Notes under the pieces: model-generated
What the model saw: only the letters and a program-made list of their open reading frames with translations
Told to the model about the DNA's origin: nothing
Databases searched by the model: none
Part shown: in pieces, positions 9,837 through 17,606 of the stretch
Layout: every line of letters begins with the position of its first letter
Numbering within the stretch: the stretch's first letter is position 1
Source of the DNA: Desulfuromonadales bacterium
GTDB taxonomy: Bacteria; Desulfobacterota; Desulfuromonadia; Geobacterales; Pseudopelobacteraceae
DNA: 38,020 bases
Assembly: GCA_016650295.1 (NCBI GenBank)
Contig: JAENWA010000031.1
Location: forward strand, 1-38,020
Direction: 5' to 3'
Position numbers and translations under genes: made by a program

Positions 9837-12800
9837 TATCCTTGACCCAAGAGATCGATCAAAGTTTCGTCGGCATCACGGAGGGCAATGGAGCGAAGCC
9901 AGTAACGCTTTTGGTTTGGCTTGATCATGAAAATAACATTCTGCTCGTACAGGCGAAGAATGCGGTTTATGAACAAGCGACTGCCCGGTTGGTGATGGAG
10001 CAATTCCTCAAGATAGGGAACAACTGTGTCTTCTTGAGGCAATTTCAATTGCGGTGTATCGCCGAAGCAAAATGGGAAGCAGATGAAAGAACCCATTGGA
10101 ATTGGCGATAGCGGACGGAACTGTTTGTACACGGGATTGAGGATGTTGCAGTACATTTCACCGAAGCTGCGTAAATCTGAATCATCCGCTTTTGTTAGTA
10201 CAGAGGATGCTTCGCCATTTCGTCGAAAATCGATAAGGTAATTTCCGATATCTTCAACAAGAGCTTGTTCCCAGAAATTTAGATCAATATCTTGCTCATC
10301 GTCAGGATATGGTAGTTCCATAATGTCGCTTTTGAGAAGTGCTGTAGCACGACCAACTAACATTTGGTTACTTATAATGGCAGCAAGAATTCCAAACAAG
10401 CCTGAATCGTTTAGATTGCTAGCAAGCTTTTGCAATTTTGCCTTGTCATCTTCTGGTGCGTAGACTCCAACAAATCGATTAGTAAAAACAAGATATTTAT
10501 CGATGAATGCCGCAGGGATAGCCAATCCATCTACCTTCTCGCTGATAAGCACGTGTGGTGCTGAAAAAATAGCCCGGCTATTACTACACGTTCTTTGAAA
10601 GAAAACGTCCTCACACGTTTTAACATCTTTCCAGTCAATCCCATGTACTGTTAATGCTTTTGGGGGAACTTGTTTCTTTCCAGTTATCCAATCGGCTGTT
10701 ATTGGTGGAATTTTTAGCTTAAACAACTTCATTCGCTCTACTGGAGAAAGCTTCACCAATTCCTGTATGTTAGGTTGATCATTTAAATAGCTTCCACACC
10801 CTACGCTATACCCTTCACCAAACTGCCAGCCATTACTTACTCTCTTTTGCTCCAGATATTCTCCCAACTTAAGAGTATCAGTAAACAAGCGATCCAACAT
10901 CCGGTGAAGACGGCCACCGCCAAGCAAATTAGCTTTCCAGACATACTGACGCTTCGCAATAGAGCTGCGGGCTATCCAGTGAAAATCATAGGGATCCAGC
11001 TCAAACAGTAGCTTCTCCTTGATCGCCCTGGTTCTGCGGAAAGTTACATGAAGGATTTTATCTTCTGTCACTGGGGCATTACGTCCGACTATCGCTGCCG
11101 CAGCAACTTGCGCCTTTGAAAAAAGCGATCCTTCCAGCGGAGTAAAATCAAAGACCTGATTAATGGCGAATTGCTCGAACAGGTAGCCACGGAATGGCAG
11201 TGCGTTGCCGTTGTAGAGCAGAGGTCCGGCTGGTTGAATCAGGCACACCGCCGCATCTTTGCGGGCAAGCCGGAATGATTGCTCAAGGAAAAGGAGAGCC
11301 AGCTGGGTATCCGGAAGTTTGGGACGATTAGTTGCGTTGGCCGCTTCAACTCTCTTTGCAGCTGGTGTCGTCAGCTTACTTTCAAAAGGTGGGTTCCCGA
11401 CAATCAGGTCAAAGTGATTGTCAAATTTTCCTGACTCAATAATTTCAAAGAAATCCTTGGCCAGCAGATTGCGATTTTGCAGGTTGTCGAATTTGAGTTC
11501 CTTCCAGATAACCAGCGGTTCCAATTCATCACAGAGCGCCACACAGAGGCTAAATGCCGTAATCAAGACCGCTTCAGGCTTTTCATCAAACCCGAAAATG
11601 CTGTTTTTCAGGATTTCCTTTAAATCTAGATGGGTTGGCTGTCTCCAGTCATTGGCAATACGCCAGCACTGAATGAGACGTTTGAATGCGCCCACCAAGA
11701 AGATGCCCGAGCCGCATGCCGGGTCGAGGATCTTCCAGGAAAGGGTTTCCGCCTTAAGAGGCAGGCACTGATCCAGCAGAAAATCGACCAGCATGGGAGG
11801 GGTGTAGACAACTCCCTTGTCGCTTGAATGGCCTTCTTTGTTTGTGTCTTTTGTCTCCAAGCCCTTTTTCTTTGTCTTGGCATCTTTCTTTGCAAGGAAC
11901 TCTTCATAAATATTGCTGATTAACTCAACCGGGAGGTCCTGAAACGAATAGAGCGGCCAGAACAGCATCTGACCGTTGTTCGGGTCCAGATCGCCCTTTA
12001 AAAAGTCAGCAATAGGCGAAAGATCAGCTTGCCCTAACTCAATTTTTTCATTGTCGTTTAATTCAAAGATGCCGCCGTTGAATTGTCCGCTCAGGTGGTA
12101 AAACAGCCTGATGCAGCTCCCTTTTTCGCGGAAAAGCGCTTCGAGATCATCATTGTTTGCATGGGAAAAGCGGCGCAAGAAGCCATGTTCAAAAACCCGA
12201 TTCTCGGCTGAGTCCTTCCGGTCATTCAAGTACTTGACGAGTATCGCCATGACCAGAATACGATTGACGGTTGGCTCTGACAGTATGTCAAGCTTAAGCA
12301 GTTTTTGCCTGAATGTATTAAGATGGCTGAGTAGTTTGTAGTATGCGGTATTCTCAAGCGAAAAATCGTTTTTGAATTTGGGGTTTTCCCAAAGAGTTCC
12401 GGCGGCGACTTCGCGAGCAACAAACGCCCGATTGGCGGCCACTATTTTTTCTAGTATGTGGAAAGGAGTGTAGACGGGGCCATTCGTGGTCTTGTCAATC
12501 GCAGGCTCTTGTCTGCAATTGATAATCTTTACCTGTCCGGCAGTCAGAATAAACACCAAAGGAACAACACCGGCATTCCAGAGGCGGAGATGTATCCTGG
12601 CGTAGCGCGCCTCATTCAGGAAAAGATCATTGTCGTGATAGATATAAATCTGGGGGATTGGCGAACGTTTGTCTCCTTCGGGAAACATACGGAAAAAAAC
12701 TGCATTGGCTTCATAGGATTCTGCTTGTTCCAGCGCAATCCGGATGTGCGCTTCGGCGTCTTCCTTGTTTGCAACAAAAAAAAGACTCGTCGGCTCACCA

Positions 12801-12910
12801 TCGGCGGGGAGCATTTCCAAACAGTTCAACTCGTCTTTGAATTTGTTGTCGCTCAAACCGCTCATATTGCTTCTGTCCATAGTTGGATTGACTGAAAACA
12901 CCCGTATCAC
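9833..12910 (-). CDS. Large Eco57I/type IIG-like N6-adenine DNA methyltransferase
   Basis: Class I SAM-dependent DNA methyltransferase of 1025 aa in the gamma motif order. A motif X-like segment GVVYTPPMLVDFLLDQ (about 367-382) precedes motif I DPACGSG (396-402) and the catalytic NPPF (506-509), as in N6-adenine enzymes. The C-terminal half (about 640-1025) resembles a target-recognition region of Eco57I/PglX-like proteins. The N-terminal 210 residues contain a block around WNAGVVPLVFI reminiscent of type IIG N-termini, but I see no clear D...ExK nuclease site there; the nuclease is instead encoded by the overlapping downstream gene. The start is uncertain: GTG at 12910 has a TATAAT-like box only about 10 nt upstream on the minus strand, so ATG at 12880 or 12865 may be the real start. 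The gene splits the nif cluster. Confidence 0.85.
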   Translation of the reverse strand: MIRVFSVNPTMDRSNMSGLSDNKFKDELNCLEMLPADGEPTSLFFVANKEDAEAHIRIALEQAESYEANAVFFRMFPEGDKRSPIPQIYIYHDNDLFLNEARYARIHLRLWNAGVVPLVFILTAGQVKIINCRQEPAIDKTTNGPVYTPFHILEKIVAANRAFVAREVAAGTLWENPKFKNDFSLENTAYYKLLSHLNTFRQKLLKLDILSEPTVNRILVMAILVKYLNDRKDSAENRVFEHGFLRRFSHANNDDLEALFREKGSCIRLFYHLSGQFNGGIFELNDNEKIELGQADLSPIADFLKGDLDPNNGQMLFWPLYSFQDLPVELISNIYEEFLAKKDAKTKKKGLETKDTNKEGHSSDKGVVYTPPMLVDFLLDQCLPLKAETLSWKILDPACGSGIFLVGAFKRLIQCWRIANDWRQPTHLDLKEILKNSIFGFDEKPEAVLITAFSLCVALCDELEPLVIWKELKFDNLQNRNLLAKDFFEIIESGKFDNHFDLIVGNPPFESKLTTPAAKRVEAANATNRPKLPDTQLALLFLEQSFRLARKDAAVCLIQPAGPLLYNGNALPFRGYLFEQFAINQVFDFTPLEGSLFSKAQVAAAAIVGRNAPVTEDKILHVTFRRTRAIKEKLLFELDPYDFHWIARSSIAKRQYVWKANLLGGGRLHRMLDRLFTDTLKLGEYLEQKRVSNGWQFGEGYSVGCGSYLNDQPNIQELVKLSPVERMKLFKLKIPPITADWITGKKQVPPKALTVHGIDWKDVKTCEDVFFQRTCSNSRAIFSAPHVLISEKVDGLAIPAAFIDKYLVFTNRFVGVYAPEDDKAKLQKLASNLNDSGLFGILAAIISNQMLVGRATALLKSDIMELPYPDDEQDIDLNFWEQALVEDIGNYLIDFRRNGEASSVLTKADDSDLRSFGEMYCNILNPVYKQFRPLSPIPMGSFICFPFCFGDTPQLKLPQEDTVVPYLEELLHHQPGSRLFINRILRLYEQNVIFMIKPNQKRYWLRSIALRDADETLIDLLGQGY

Positions 12911-13379
12911 GTTAACTAAATTATACTGCTAATTATATCAAAGTTCTGTGTCAGAATAAGTCGTAATTAGAATCATCCTTGCCGTCGATACCAAATTTAT
13001 GGTTGTCTCAGAAGCTTTCCGCTGGCCATGTTCGTCTCTCCGGCTTCTTTGGTTGCTGTGCTTGTATAAACAATCACAAGCATTTTCGCAAGGTTATTCA
13101 TAAGTATAGCGTATTTATACCGTTATGAATTATGTATTTGGCTGATAAATACATAGCAGAATTTATACAGATTTGTTGTACAACAAATTTGTATTATTAC
13201 TACATTTCAACTCCGATTCTGCCTGTTTTTTGATCTCCAGGGCAGCCTTGCACGGCATGAGTCTGTTATGACGTCAACCATCAACAGGCTGCACATAATT
13301 TAAGCAAACAGATGCCTGGAGTGGTGAGGCCATAAAAATAAAACCTATTATTACTGATAGTTATATATTTATTTCAACT
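12911..13379. other. 469-bp regulatory gap between the methyltransferase gene and nifEN
   Basis: No coding sequence is supported. The gap is AT-rich and holds three palindromes: CATAAGTATA paired with TATAC-CG-TTATG (about 13099-13127), TATGTATTT/AAATACATA (13131-13155) and the perfect 18-mer ATTTGTTGTACAACAAAT (13171-13188). It also holds the TTATTACTG motif (13348-13356) shared with the nifH upstream region. The palindromes lie about 190-280 bp upstream of the nifEN sigma-54 promoter and about 190-280 bp upstream of the divergent methyltransferase gene, so they could be enhancer sites for either. Confidence 0.55.
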
Positions 13380-13395
13380 TGGCACAGCACATGCT
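13380..13395 (+). promoter_or_regulatory. Sigma-54 (RpoN) promoter of nifEN
   Basis: TGGCACAGCACATGCT fits the -24/-12 consensus and differs from the nifH promoter at a single base. The -24 GG is at 13381-13382 and the -12 GC at 13393-13394, giving a start of transcription near 13405. Confidence 0.85.
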
Positions 13396-13429
13396 AACAA
13401 CAATGATACAAAAGCATTTATTACGTGGC

Positions 13430-13476
13430 AACGGCGCCATCCTGATTCATCCCGTATGAAATGGAGCGCCGTTTTT
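13430..13476 (+). terminator. Terminator-like hairpin inside the nifEN leader
   Basis: AACGGCGC (13430-13437) and GCGCCGTT (13466-13473) are perfect 8-bp arms ending in a T-run; an inner TTCAT/ATGAA stem-loop lies at 13446-13460. It sits between the sigma-54 promoter and the nifEN start at 13519, as in nifH, and both leaders share GGCAA-N-GGCGCC at the left arm. This supports common attenuation/antitermination control. Confidence 0.75.
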
Positions 13477-13518
13477 CGTTACCGGCAGAATAAACGAAGA
13501 GCCGACGAGGATATGATT

Positions 13519-16293
13519 ATGGCAAAACCGGACTGGTACGATGCTGATAACTGCGAAACCCACGACAAAGGCGCACCCAAGTTCTGCAAAAAATCCGAAC
13601 CGGGCGAGGGGACCGAGCGATCATGTGCCTATGACGGCGCCCGCGTTGTTTTGATGCCGATCACCGATGTGATCCACCTGGTGCATGGCCCGATCGGCTG
13701 CGCCGGGAACTCCTGGGATAACCGCGGCGCCCGCTCTTCCGACTCGCAGCTCTACCGGCGCGGTTTTACCACCGAGATGCTGGAGAACGACGTCATCTTC
13801 GGCGGCGAGAAGAAACTCTACAAGGCCATCCTTGACCTTGCCGAGCGCTACAAGGAGCAGGCCAAGGCAATTTTCGTCTATGCCACCTGCGTGACCGCCA
13901 TGACCGGCGACGATGTAGAGGCGGTCTGCACGGCGGCCTCAGAAAAAGTCGCAATTCCCGTGATCCCGGTCAATACTCCCGGCTTCATCGGCGACAAGAA
14001 CATCGGCAACCGGCTGGCGGGCGAGATCATGTTCAAGTACGTGATCGGAACCACCGAACCCCCATTTTTGGGTGAATACCCGATCAACCTGATCGGCGAG
14101 TACAACATCGCCGGTGACCTGTGGGGCATGCTGCCGCTCTTTGACCGGCTGGGGATTCAGGTCCTGTCCTGCTTCAGCGGCGATGCCAAGTTCGAGGAAC
14201 TGCGCTACGCCCACCGGGCCAAGCTTAATATCATTATCTGCTCCAAGTCCCTGACCAATCTGGCCAAGAAGATGCAGAAAACCTACGGCATGCCCTACCT
14301 GGAGGAATCCTTCTACGGCATGACCGATACCGCCAAGGCGCTGCGCGACATCGCCCGCGAGCTGGACAACATCGTCAACGGCCTGGAGAAGCGGGTCATG
14401 CAGGATCGGGTGGAGCGGTTGATCGAGGAGGAAGAGGGCAAATGCCGGGATGCCATCGCGCCCTACCGGGCCAGGCTGGAGGGCAAGACCGCAGTACTGT
14501 TCACCGGCGGAGTCAAGACCTGGTCGATGGTTAACTCCCTGACCGAGCTGGGCGTAGAGGTGCTGGCAGCCGGGACGCAGAACTCGACCCTGGAGGACTT
14601 CTACCGCATGAAGGGGCTGATGCACGCTGATGCCAAGATCATCGAGGACACCTCCACGGCCGGCCTGCTGGCGGTCATGCGTGAAAAAATGCCCGACCTG
14701 ATCGTTGCCGGCGGCAAGACCAAGTTCCTGGCTCTCAAGACCAAGACCCCTTTTATGGACATCAACCATGGCCGCTCCCATCCCTATGCCGGTTATGAGG
14801 GGATGGTGACCTTTTCCCGACAGCTGGATATGACGGTCAACAACCCGATCTGGGCGACCCTGAATGCCCCGGCACCCTGGGAAAAATGTAGGGGCAACCG
14901 GCCGGTCGCCCCTACGGAAGATTATGTTGCAATGGCATTAAATCATGCCGAAATATTTCTATCCGAGGACATATCGGCTTCGCGGGTCAAGGTCTCCACC
15001 AAGGCCGCCACGGTCAACCCGCAGAAGAACTCACCCGCTCTGGGGGCCACCATGGCCTACCTGGGGATCGACAACATGCTGGGCCTGCTGCACGGCGCCC
15101 AGGGCTGCTCGACCTTCATCCGCCTGCAGCTCTCAAGGCATTACAAGGAGTCCATCGCCCTGAATGCCACCGCCATGAGCGAGGACAGCGCCATCTTCGG
15201 CGGCTGGGACAATCTGAAAAAGGGCATCGGCAGGGTGATCGAGAAGTTCAGTCCCCAGGTGGTGGGGGTCATGACCACCGGCCTGACCGAGACCATGGGC
15301 GATGATGTCAGCAGCGCCATCAAACAGTTCCGCGAGGAACATCCGGAACATGATTCAGTGCCGATCATTTGGGCCTCCACCCCGGATTACTGCGGATCGC
15401 TGCAGGAGGGATACGCCGCGGCTGTTGAGGCGATTGTCTCCAGCCTGGCGGAGGTCGGCGAGAGAGTGCCCGGCCAGGTCAACCTGCTGCCCGGCGCACA
15501 TCTTACCCCGGCCGATGTGGAAGAGTTGAAAGAACTGGTTGAGTCCTTCGGCCTAACGGTGCTGACGATCCCGGATATCTCCAATGCCATGGACGGCCAT
15601 ATCGATGACGTGGTCTCGCCGCTGTCAACCGGCGGCATAACGGTGGAGGAGATCAGAAAGGCCGGGCGCAGTGTTGCGACGTTGTATGTCGGAGATTCAC
15701 TGGTCAAGGCCGGGCTCAAGCTGAAAGAGAAATTCGACATCCCGGCCTACGGTTTTACCTCGCTGACCGGCCTGGCCGAGACCGACCGTTTCATGGAGGT
15801 CCTGTCTGCCATCAGCGGCCGCCCGATCCCGGACAAACACCGCCGCTGGAGGAGCCGCCTGATGGATGCCATGGTGGACAGCCACTACCAGTTCGGCACC
15901 AAAAAGGTGGCTATCGCCCTGGAGTCGGACAACCTCAAGACCCTGACCCGCTTCCTGGCCGGCATGGGCTGCGAGATCCAGGCGGCGCTGTCCGCCACCC
16001 GCACCAGGGGACTGGACGGTCTGCCCAGCGCGAACGTCTTCGTCGGTGACCTGGAGGATCTGGAGAGTGCGGCCGTGGGGGCCGACCTGATCGTGGCCAA
16101 TTCCAACGGTCGTCAGGCAGCCGGCAAACTGAAGATCGGCGCCCACCTGCGGGCCGGCCTGCCGGTCTTCGACCGACTGGGTGCCCATCAAAAGGTCTGG
16201 GTCGGCTATCGCGGCACACTGAACCTGGTGTTCGAGACCGCCAATTTGTTTCAGGCTAACGCAAAAGAGGCGCAAAAACTGGCGCACAATTAA
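13519..16293 (+). CDS. nifEN: Fused nitrogenase cofactor scaffold NifE-NifN
   Basis: A single 924-aa reading frame joins NifE (about residues 1-452) to NifN (about 475-924). The NifEN complex is the scaffold on which NifB cofactor is matured to FeMo-cofactor. NifE Cys36, Cys61 and Cys124 match the ligands of its P-cluster-like [4Fe-4S] site. The NifN half keeps GAQGCSTFIRLQLSRHYKE, SEDSAIFGG and the VDSHYQFG block. NifEN fusion is known in Geobacter, so it is not a sequencing artefact. The linker contains a 28-bp palindromic repeat translated in frame (14888-14915, about residues 457-466). I chose ATG at 13519, with GAGG at 13507-13510 at 8-nt spacing; an ATG at 13456 would lie inside the leader terminator and is rejected. 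It starts a second nif unit with its own sigma-54 promoter. Confidence 0.97.
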   Translation: MAKPDWYDADNCETHDKGAPKFCKKSEPGEGTERSCAYDGARVVLMPITDVIHLVHGPIGCAGNSWDNRGARSSDSQLYRRGFTTEMLENDVIFGGEKKLYKAILDLAERYKEQAKAIFVYATCVTAMTGDDVEAVCTAASEKVAIPVIPVNTPGFIGDKNIGNRLAGEIMFKYVIGTTEPPFLGEYPINLIGEYNIAGDLWGMLPLFDRLGIQVLSCFSGDAKFEELRYAHRAKLNIIICSKSLTNLAKKMQKTYGMPYLEESFYGMTDTAKALRDIARELDNIVNGLEKRVMQDRVERLIEEEEGKCRDAIAPYRARLEGKTAVLFTGGVKTWSMVNSLTELGVEVLAAGTQNSTLEDFYRMKGLMHADAKIIEDTSTAGLLAVMREKMPDLIVAGGKTKFLALKTKTPFMDINHGRSHPYAGYEGMVTFSRQLDMTVNNPIWATLNAPAPWEKCRGNRPVAPTEDYVAMALNHAEIFLSEDISASRVKVSTKAATVNPQKNSPALGATMAYLGIDNMLGLLHGAQGCSTFIRLQLSRHYKESIALNATAMSEDSAIFGGWDNLKKGIGRVIEKFSPQVVGVMTTGLTETMGDDVSSAIKQFREEHPEHDSVPIIWASTPDYCGSLQEGYAAAVEAIVSSLAEVGERVPGQVNLLPGAHLTPADVEELKELVESFGLTVLTIPDISNAMDGHIDDVVSPLSTGGITVEEIRKAGRSVATLYVGDSLVKAGLKLKEKFDIPAYGFTSLTGLAETDRFMEVLSAISGRPIPDKHRRWRSRLMDAMVDSHYQFGTKKVAIALESDNLKTLTRFLAGMGCEIQAALSATRTRGLDGLPSANVFVGDLEDLESAAVGADLIVANSNGRQAAGKLKIGAHLRAGLPVFDRLGAHQKVWVGYRGTLNLVFETANLFQANAKEAQKLAHN
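14888..14915 (+). repeat. 28-bp palindromic repeat within the nifE-nifN linker
   Basis: GTAGGGGC and GCCCCTAC form the outer arms and ACCGGCCGGT-like bases the centre; 13 of 14 base pairs are complementary (one A-C mismatch). It lies in frame between the NifE and NifN domains. The sequence type resembles dispersed intergenic GTAGGGGC...GCCCCTAC repeats seen in environmental proteobacteria. Confidence 0.75.
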
Positions 16294-16295
16294 AA

Positions 16296-16381
16296 GGCAG
16301 GTAGAGAAAGAAAAGGTAAAGGTAAAAAAATAAGCACAAGATTTTTCTCTACCTCTACCTCTACCTTCACCTTTACCTGCC
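16296..16381. repeat. Inverted array of 6-bp tandem repeats, nifEN-nifX gap
   Basis: The left arm starts GGCAGGTA (16296-16303) and continues purine-rich with GGTAAA-like units; the right arm ends TACCTGCC (16374-16381). Read on the reverse strand the right arm is GGTAAA, GGTGAA, then three GGTAGA units, a 6-bp period. The whole can fold as a long imperfect stem before the nifX ribosome-binding site (AAAGGAG, 16385-16391). Confidence 0.7.
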
Positions 16382-16396
16382 TCCAAAGGAGTCCTT

Positions 16397-16783
16397 ATGA
16401 AAATCGCATTTACCACATCAACCGGCGAAACCATTGATCAGCATTTCGGTCAGTGCCAGAGTTTCCACATCTGGGAGGTGGGCCCGGATGAGGCCTCGTT
16501 CCTGGAGGCCGTCAGCGTAGGAGAACATGGGGACGACGAGGAGGATCGCATTGCAGCCCGGGCAAAGCTGCTTTCCGATTGCGCCATCGTCTATACCATG
16601 CAGATCGGTGGTCCGGCTGCAGCAAAACTGGTGGCGCAGAGAATTCATCCCATGAAAACCAATGCCGAGGTAAATCTGAAGGAGACCGTGGAGCGATTCC
16701 AGGAGGTGTTGCGCGGCAATCCGCCACCCTGGTTGAGGAAAGCGATGAACAAGGGCACAACACCGTCGTTTCTGGAAGACTGA
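16397..16783 (+). CDS. nifX: NifX, FeMo-cofactor precursor carrier
   Basis: A 128-aa protein of the dinitrogenase iron-molybdenum cofactor (NifX/NafY/NifB-C) domain. The start MKIAFTTSTGETIDQHFGQCQSF carries the conserved QHFG motif, followed by an IGGPAAAKL block typical of NifX. The C-terminal extension ending in PPWLRKAM is also seen in NifX proteins. NifX is known to bind and shuttle NifB-co and the VK-cluster between NifB, NifEN and the apo-MoFe protein in the cytoplasm. Position directly after nifEN is canonical. The ATG is preceded by AAAGGAG at good spacing. It is the first of two NifX-domain genes in this operon. Confidence 0.92.
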   Translation: MKIAFTTSTGETIDQHFGQCQSFHIWEVGPDEASFLEAVSVGEHGDDEEDRIAARAKLLSDCAIVYTMQIGGPAAAKLVAQRIHPMKTNAEVNLKETVERFQEVLRGNPPPWLRKAMNKGTTPSFLED

Positions 16784-16819
16784 ACAAAAGCAACATCAAA
16801 ACAATTGGAGGATATGAAC

Positions 16820-17083
16820 ATGGCTTACATCACAGGATTAACACGCGACAAACAGGAATGGACCCCCCAGTTTATCAAGTCTATCGACGAAGAGCTTTGT
16901 ATCGGTTGTGGGCGCTGCTACAAGGTCTGCGCACACGATGTGCTGGCTTTTGAAGAACTGGATGGCGAAGACTCCGCCAAGATGTACATGCGGGTAGCCA
17001 ACCCCGGCAACTGTATCGGCTGTCAGGCATGTGAGCGTACCTGCTCGAAGAAATGTTTCTCATTCGAACCGGTCGTGGCGTAA
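16820..17083 (+). CDS. fdxB: nif-specific 2[4Fe-4S] ferredoxin (FdxB/ferredoxin III type)
   Basis: An 87-aa ferredoxin with two cluster motifs: CIGCGRCYKVC at about residues 27-37 and CIGCQACERTC near residues 66-76, the second followed by an extra Cys (SKKC). The spacer between them and the start TGLTRDKQEWTPQF match the nif-associated ferredoxin III family, which supplies electrons for nitrogenase or cofactor assembly. I chose ATG at 16820, with GGAGG (16807-16811) 8 nt upstream; an ATG at 16814 and a TTG at 16805 are in frame but badly spaced. It lies between the two NifX-type genes and is probably co-transcribed from the nifEN promoter. Confidence 0.9.
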   Translation: MAYITGLTRDKQEWTPQFIKSIDEELCIGCGRCYKVCAHDVLAFEELDGEDSAKMYMRVANPGNCIGCQACERTCSKKCFSFEPVVA

Positions 17084-17092
17084 CAAAAACAT

Positions 17093-17156
17093 GTGAAAGG
17101 TGAATGGTGAAAGGGGAATTACCGCCTTTATTCACTATTCACCCTTCACTTTTCAC
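17093..17156. repeat. Inverted array of 7-bp GTGAANN repeats, fdxB to nifX-like gap
   Basis: Four GTGAA-type heptamers run on the plus strand (17093-17120) and four on the minus strand (17129-17156), so the arms pair as a stem of up to about 28 bp with mismatches. The two outer units are GTGAAAG and, on the reverse strand, GTGAAAA. The element ends directly before the GGAGG ribosome-binding site of the next gene. Confidence 0.75.
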
Positions 17157-17167
17157 GGAGGTGGAGC

Positions 17168-17497
17168 ATGCTCATCGCAGTCGCATCCAAGGTTGGCAGG
17201 GAGATCAACCAGCACTTCGGTCACGCCGAACGTTTTCTGATCTATGATGTTGAGGACGGCGATGCCGTGCTGGTAGACGAGAAGAAAGTCGAGCGCTACT
17301 GTAGCTTCGACCCGGAACATCCTCTGCGCGGTCATGTTCTGAAAGGGATTGCCGAGGCTCTGGACGGCTGTCGGGCGGTAGTTACCGCCCAGATGGGGGA
17401 GCATCCCAGGGGAGAGCTAGAAAAACTGGGGGTTGAACCGTTCGTGATCTGCGGCCCGATCAAGATTACGCTGGTGGAGCTGGCGAAAATATTATAA
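17168..17497 (+). CDS. Second NifX/NafY-domain FeMo-cofactor binding protein
   Basis: A 109-aa protein made of a single dinitrogenase iron-molybdenum cofactor domain. It starts MLIAVASKVGREINQHFGHAERFLIYDV, with the QHFGH motif, then has a CSFDPEHPL block and ends with a LGVEPFVICGPI segment. It is closer in look to the C-terminal NifX-like domain of NifB or to NafY core domains than to the 128-aa NifX upstream. A role in holding or delivering FeMo-cofactor intermediates is inferred; which of NifB-tail, NafY or VnfX function it performs cannot be decided. The start is preceded by GGAGGTGGAG. It lies in the nifEN operon, flanked on both sides by inverted tandem-repeat elements. Confidence 0.88.
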   Translation: MLIAVASKVGREINQHFGHAERFLIYDVEDGDAVLVDEKKVERYCSFDPEHPLRGHVLKGIAEALDGCRAVVTAQMGEHPRGELEKLGVEPFVICGPIKITLVELAKIL

Positions 17498-17499
17498 AG

Positions 17500-17571
17500 A
17501 CAGGTTGAGAGTTGAGAGATGAGATGAATGTTTTGATTTTCTCATCCCTCAACTCTCATCTCTCATCCTGT
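17500..17571. repeat. Inverted array of 7-bp WTGAGAG repeats, nifX-like to draT gap
   Basis: ACAGG (17500-17504) and CCTGT (17567-17571) cap the element. Inside, TTGAGAG-type heptamers run on the plus strand and ATGAGAG/TTGAGGG heptamers on the minus strand. The arms pair imperfectly around an AT-rich loop (about 17528-17540). It is built like the preceding GTGAANN element but from a different unit. Confidence 0.75.
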
Positions 17572-17606
17572 TTGAAAGCTTCTTCACAACGAGGTGATGA
17601 CCCGTC

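Noticed and set aside
9833-12910. Single-chain type IIG restriction enzyme
   Set aside because: No convincing D...ExK site was seen in the N-terminal 200 residues, whereas the overlapping 237-aa protein has one; a two-protein module fits better.
13456-13518. Upstream ATG giving a 945-aa NifEN
   Set aside because: It falls inside the leader terminator stem-loop; the ATG at 13519 has a well-spaced GAGG and matches NifE N-termini.
16296-17571. CRISPR-like repeats
   Set aside because: The units are only 6-7 bp, contiguous without spacers, and inverted; no cas genes are present.
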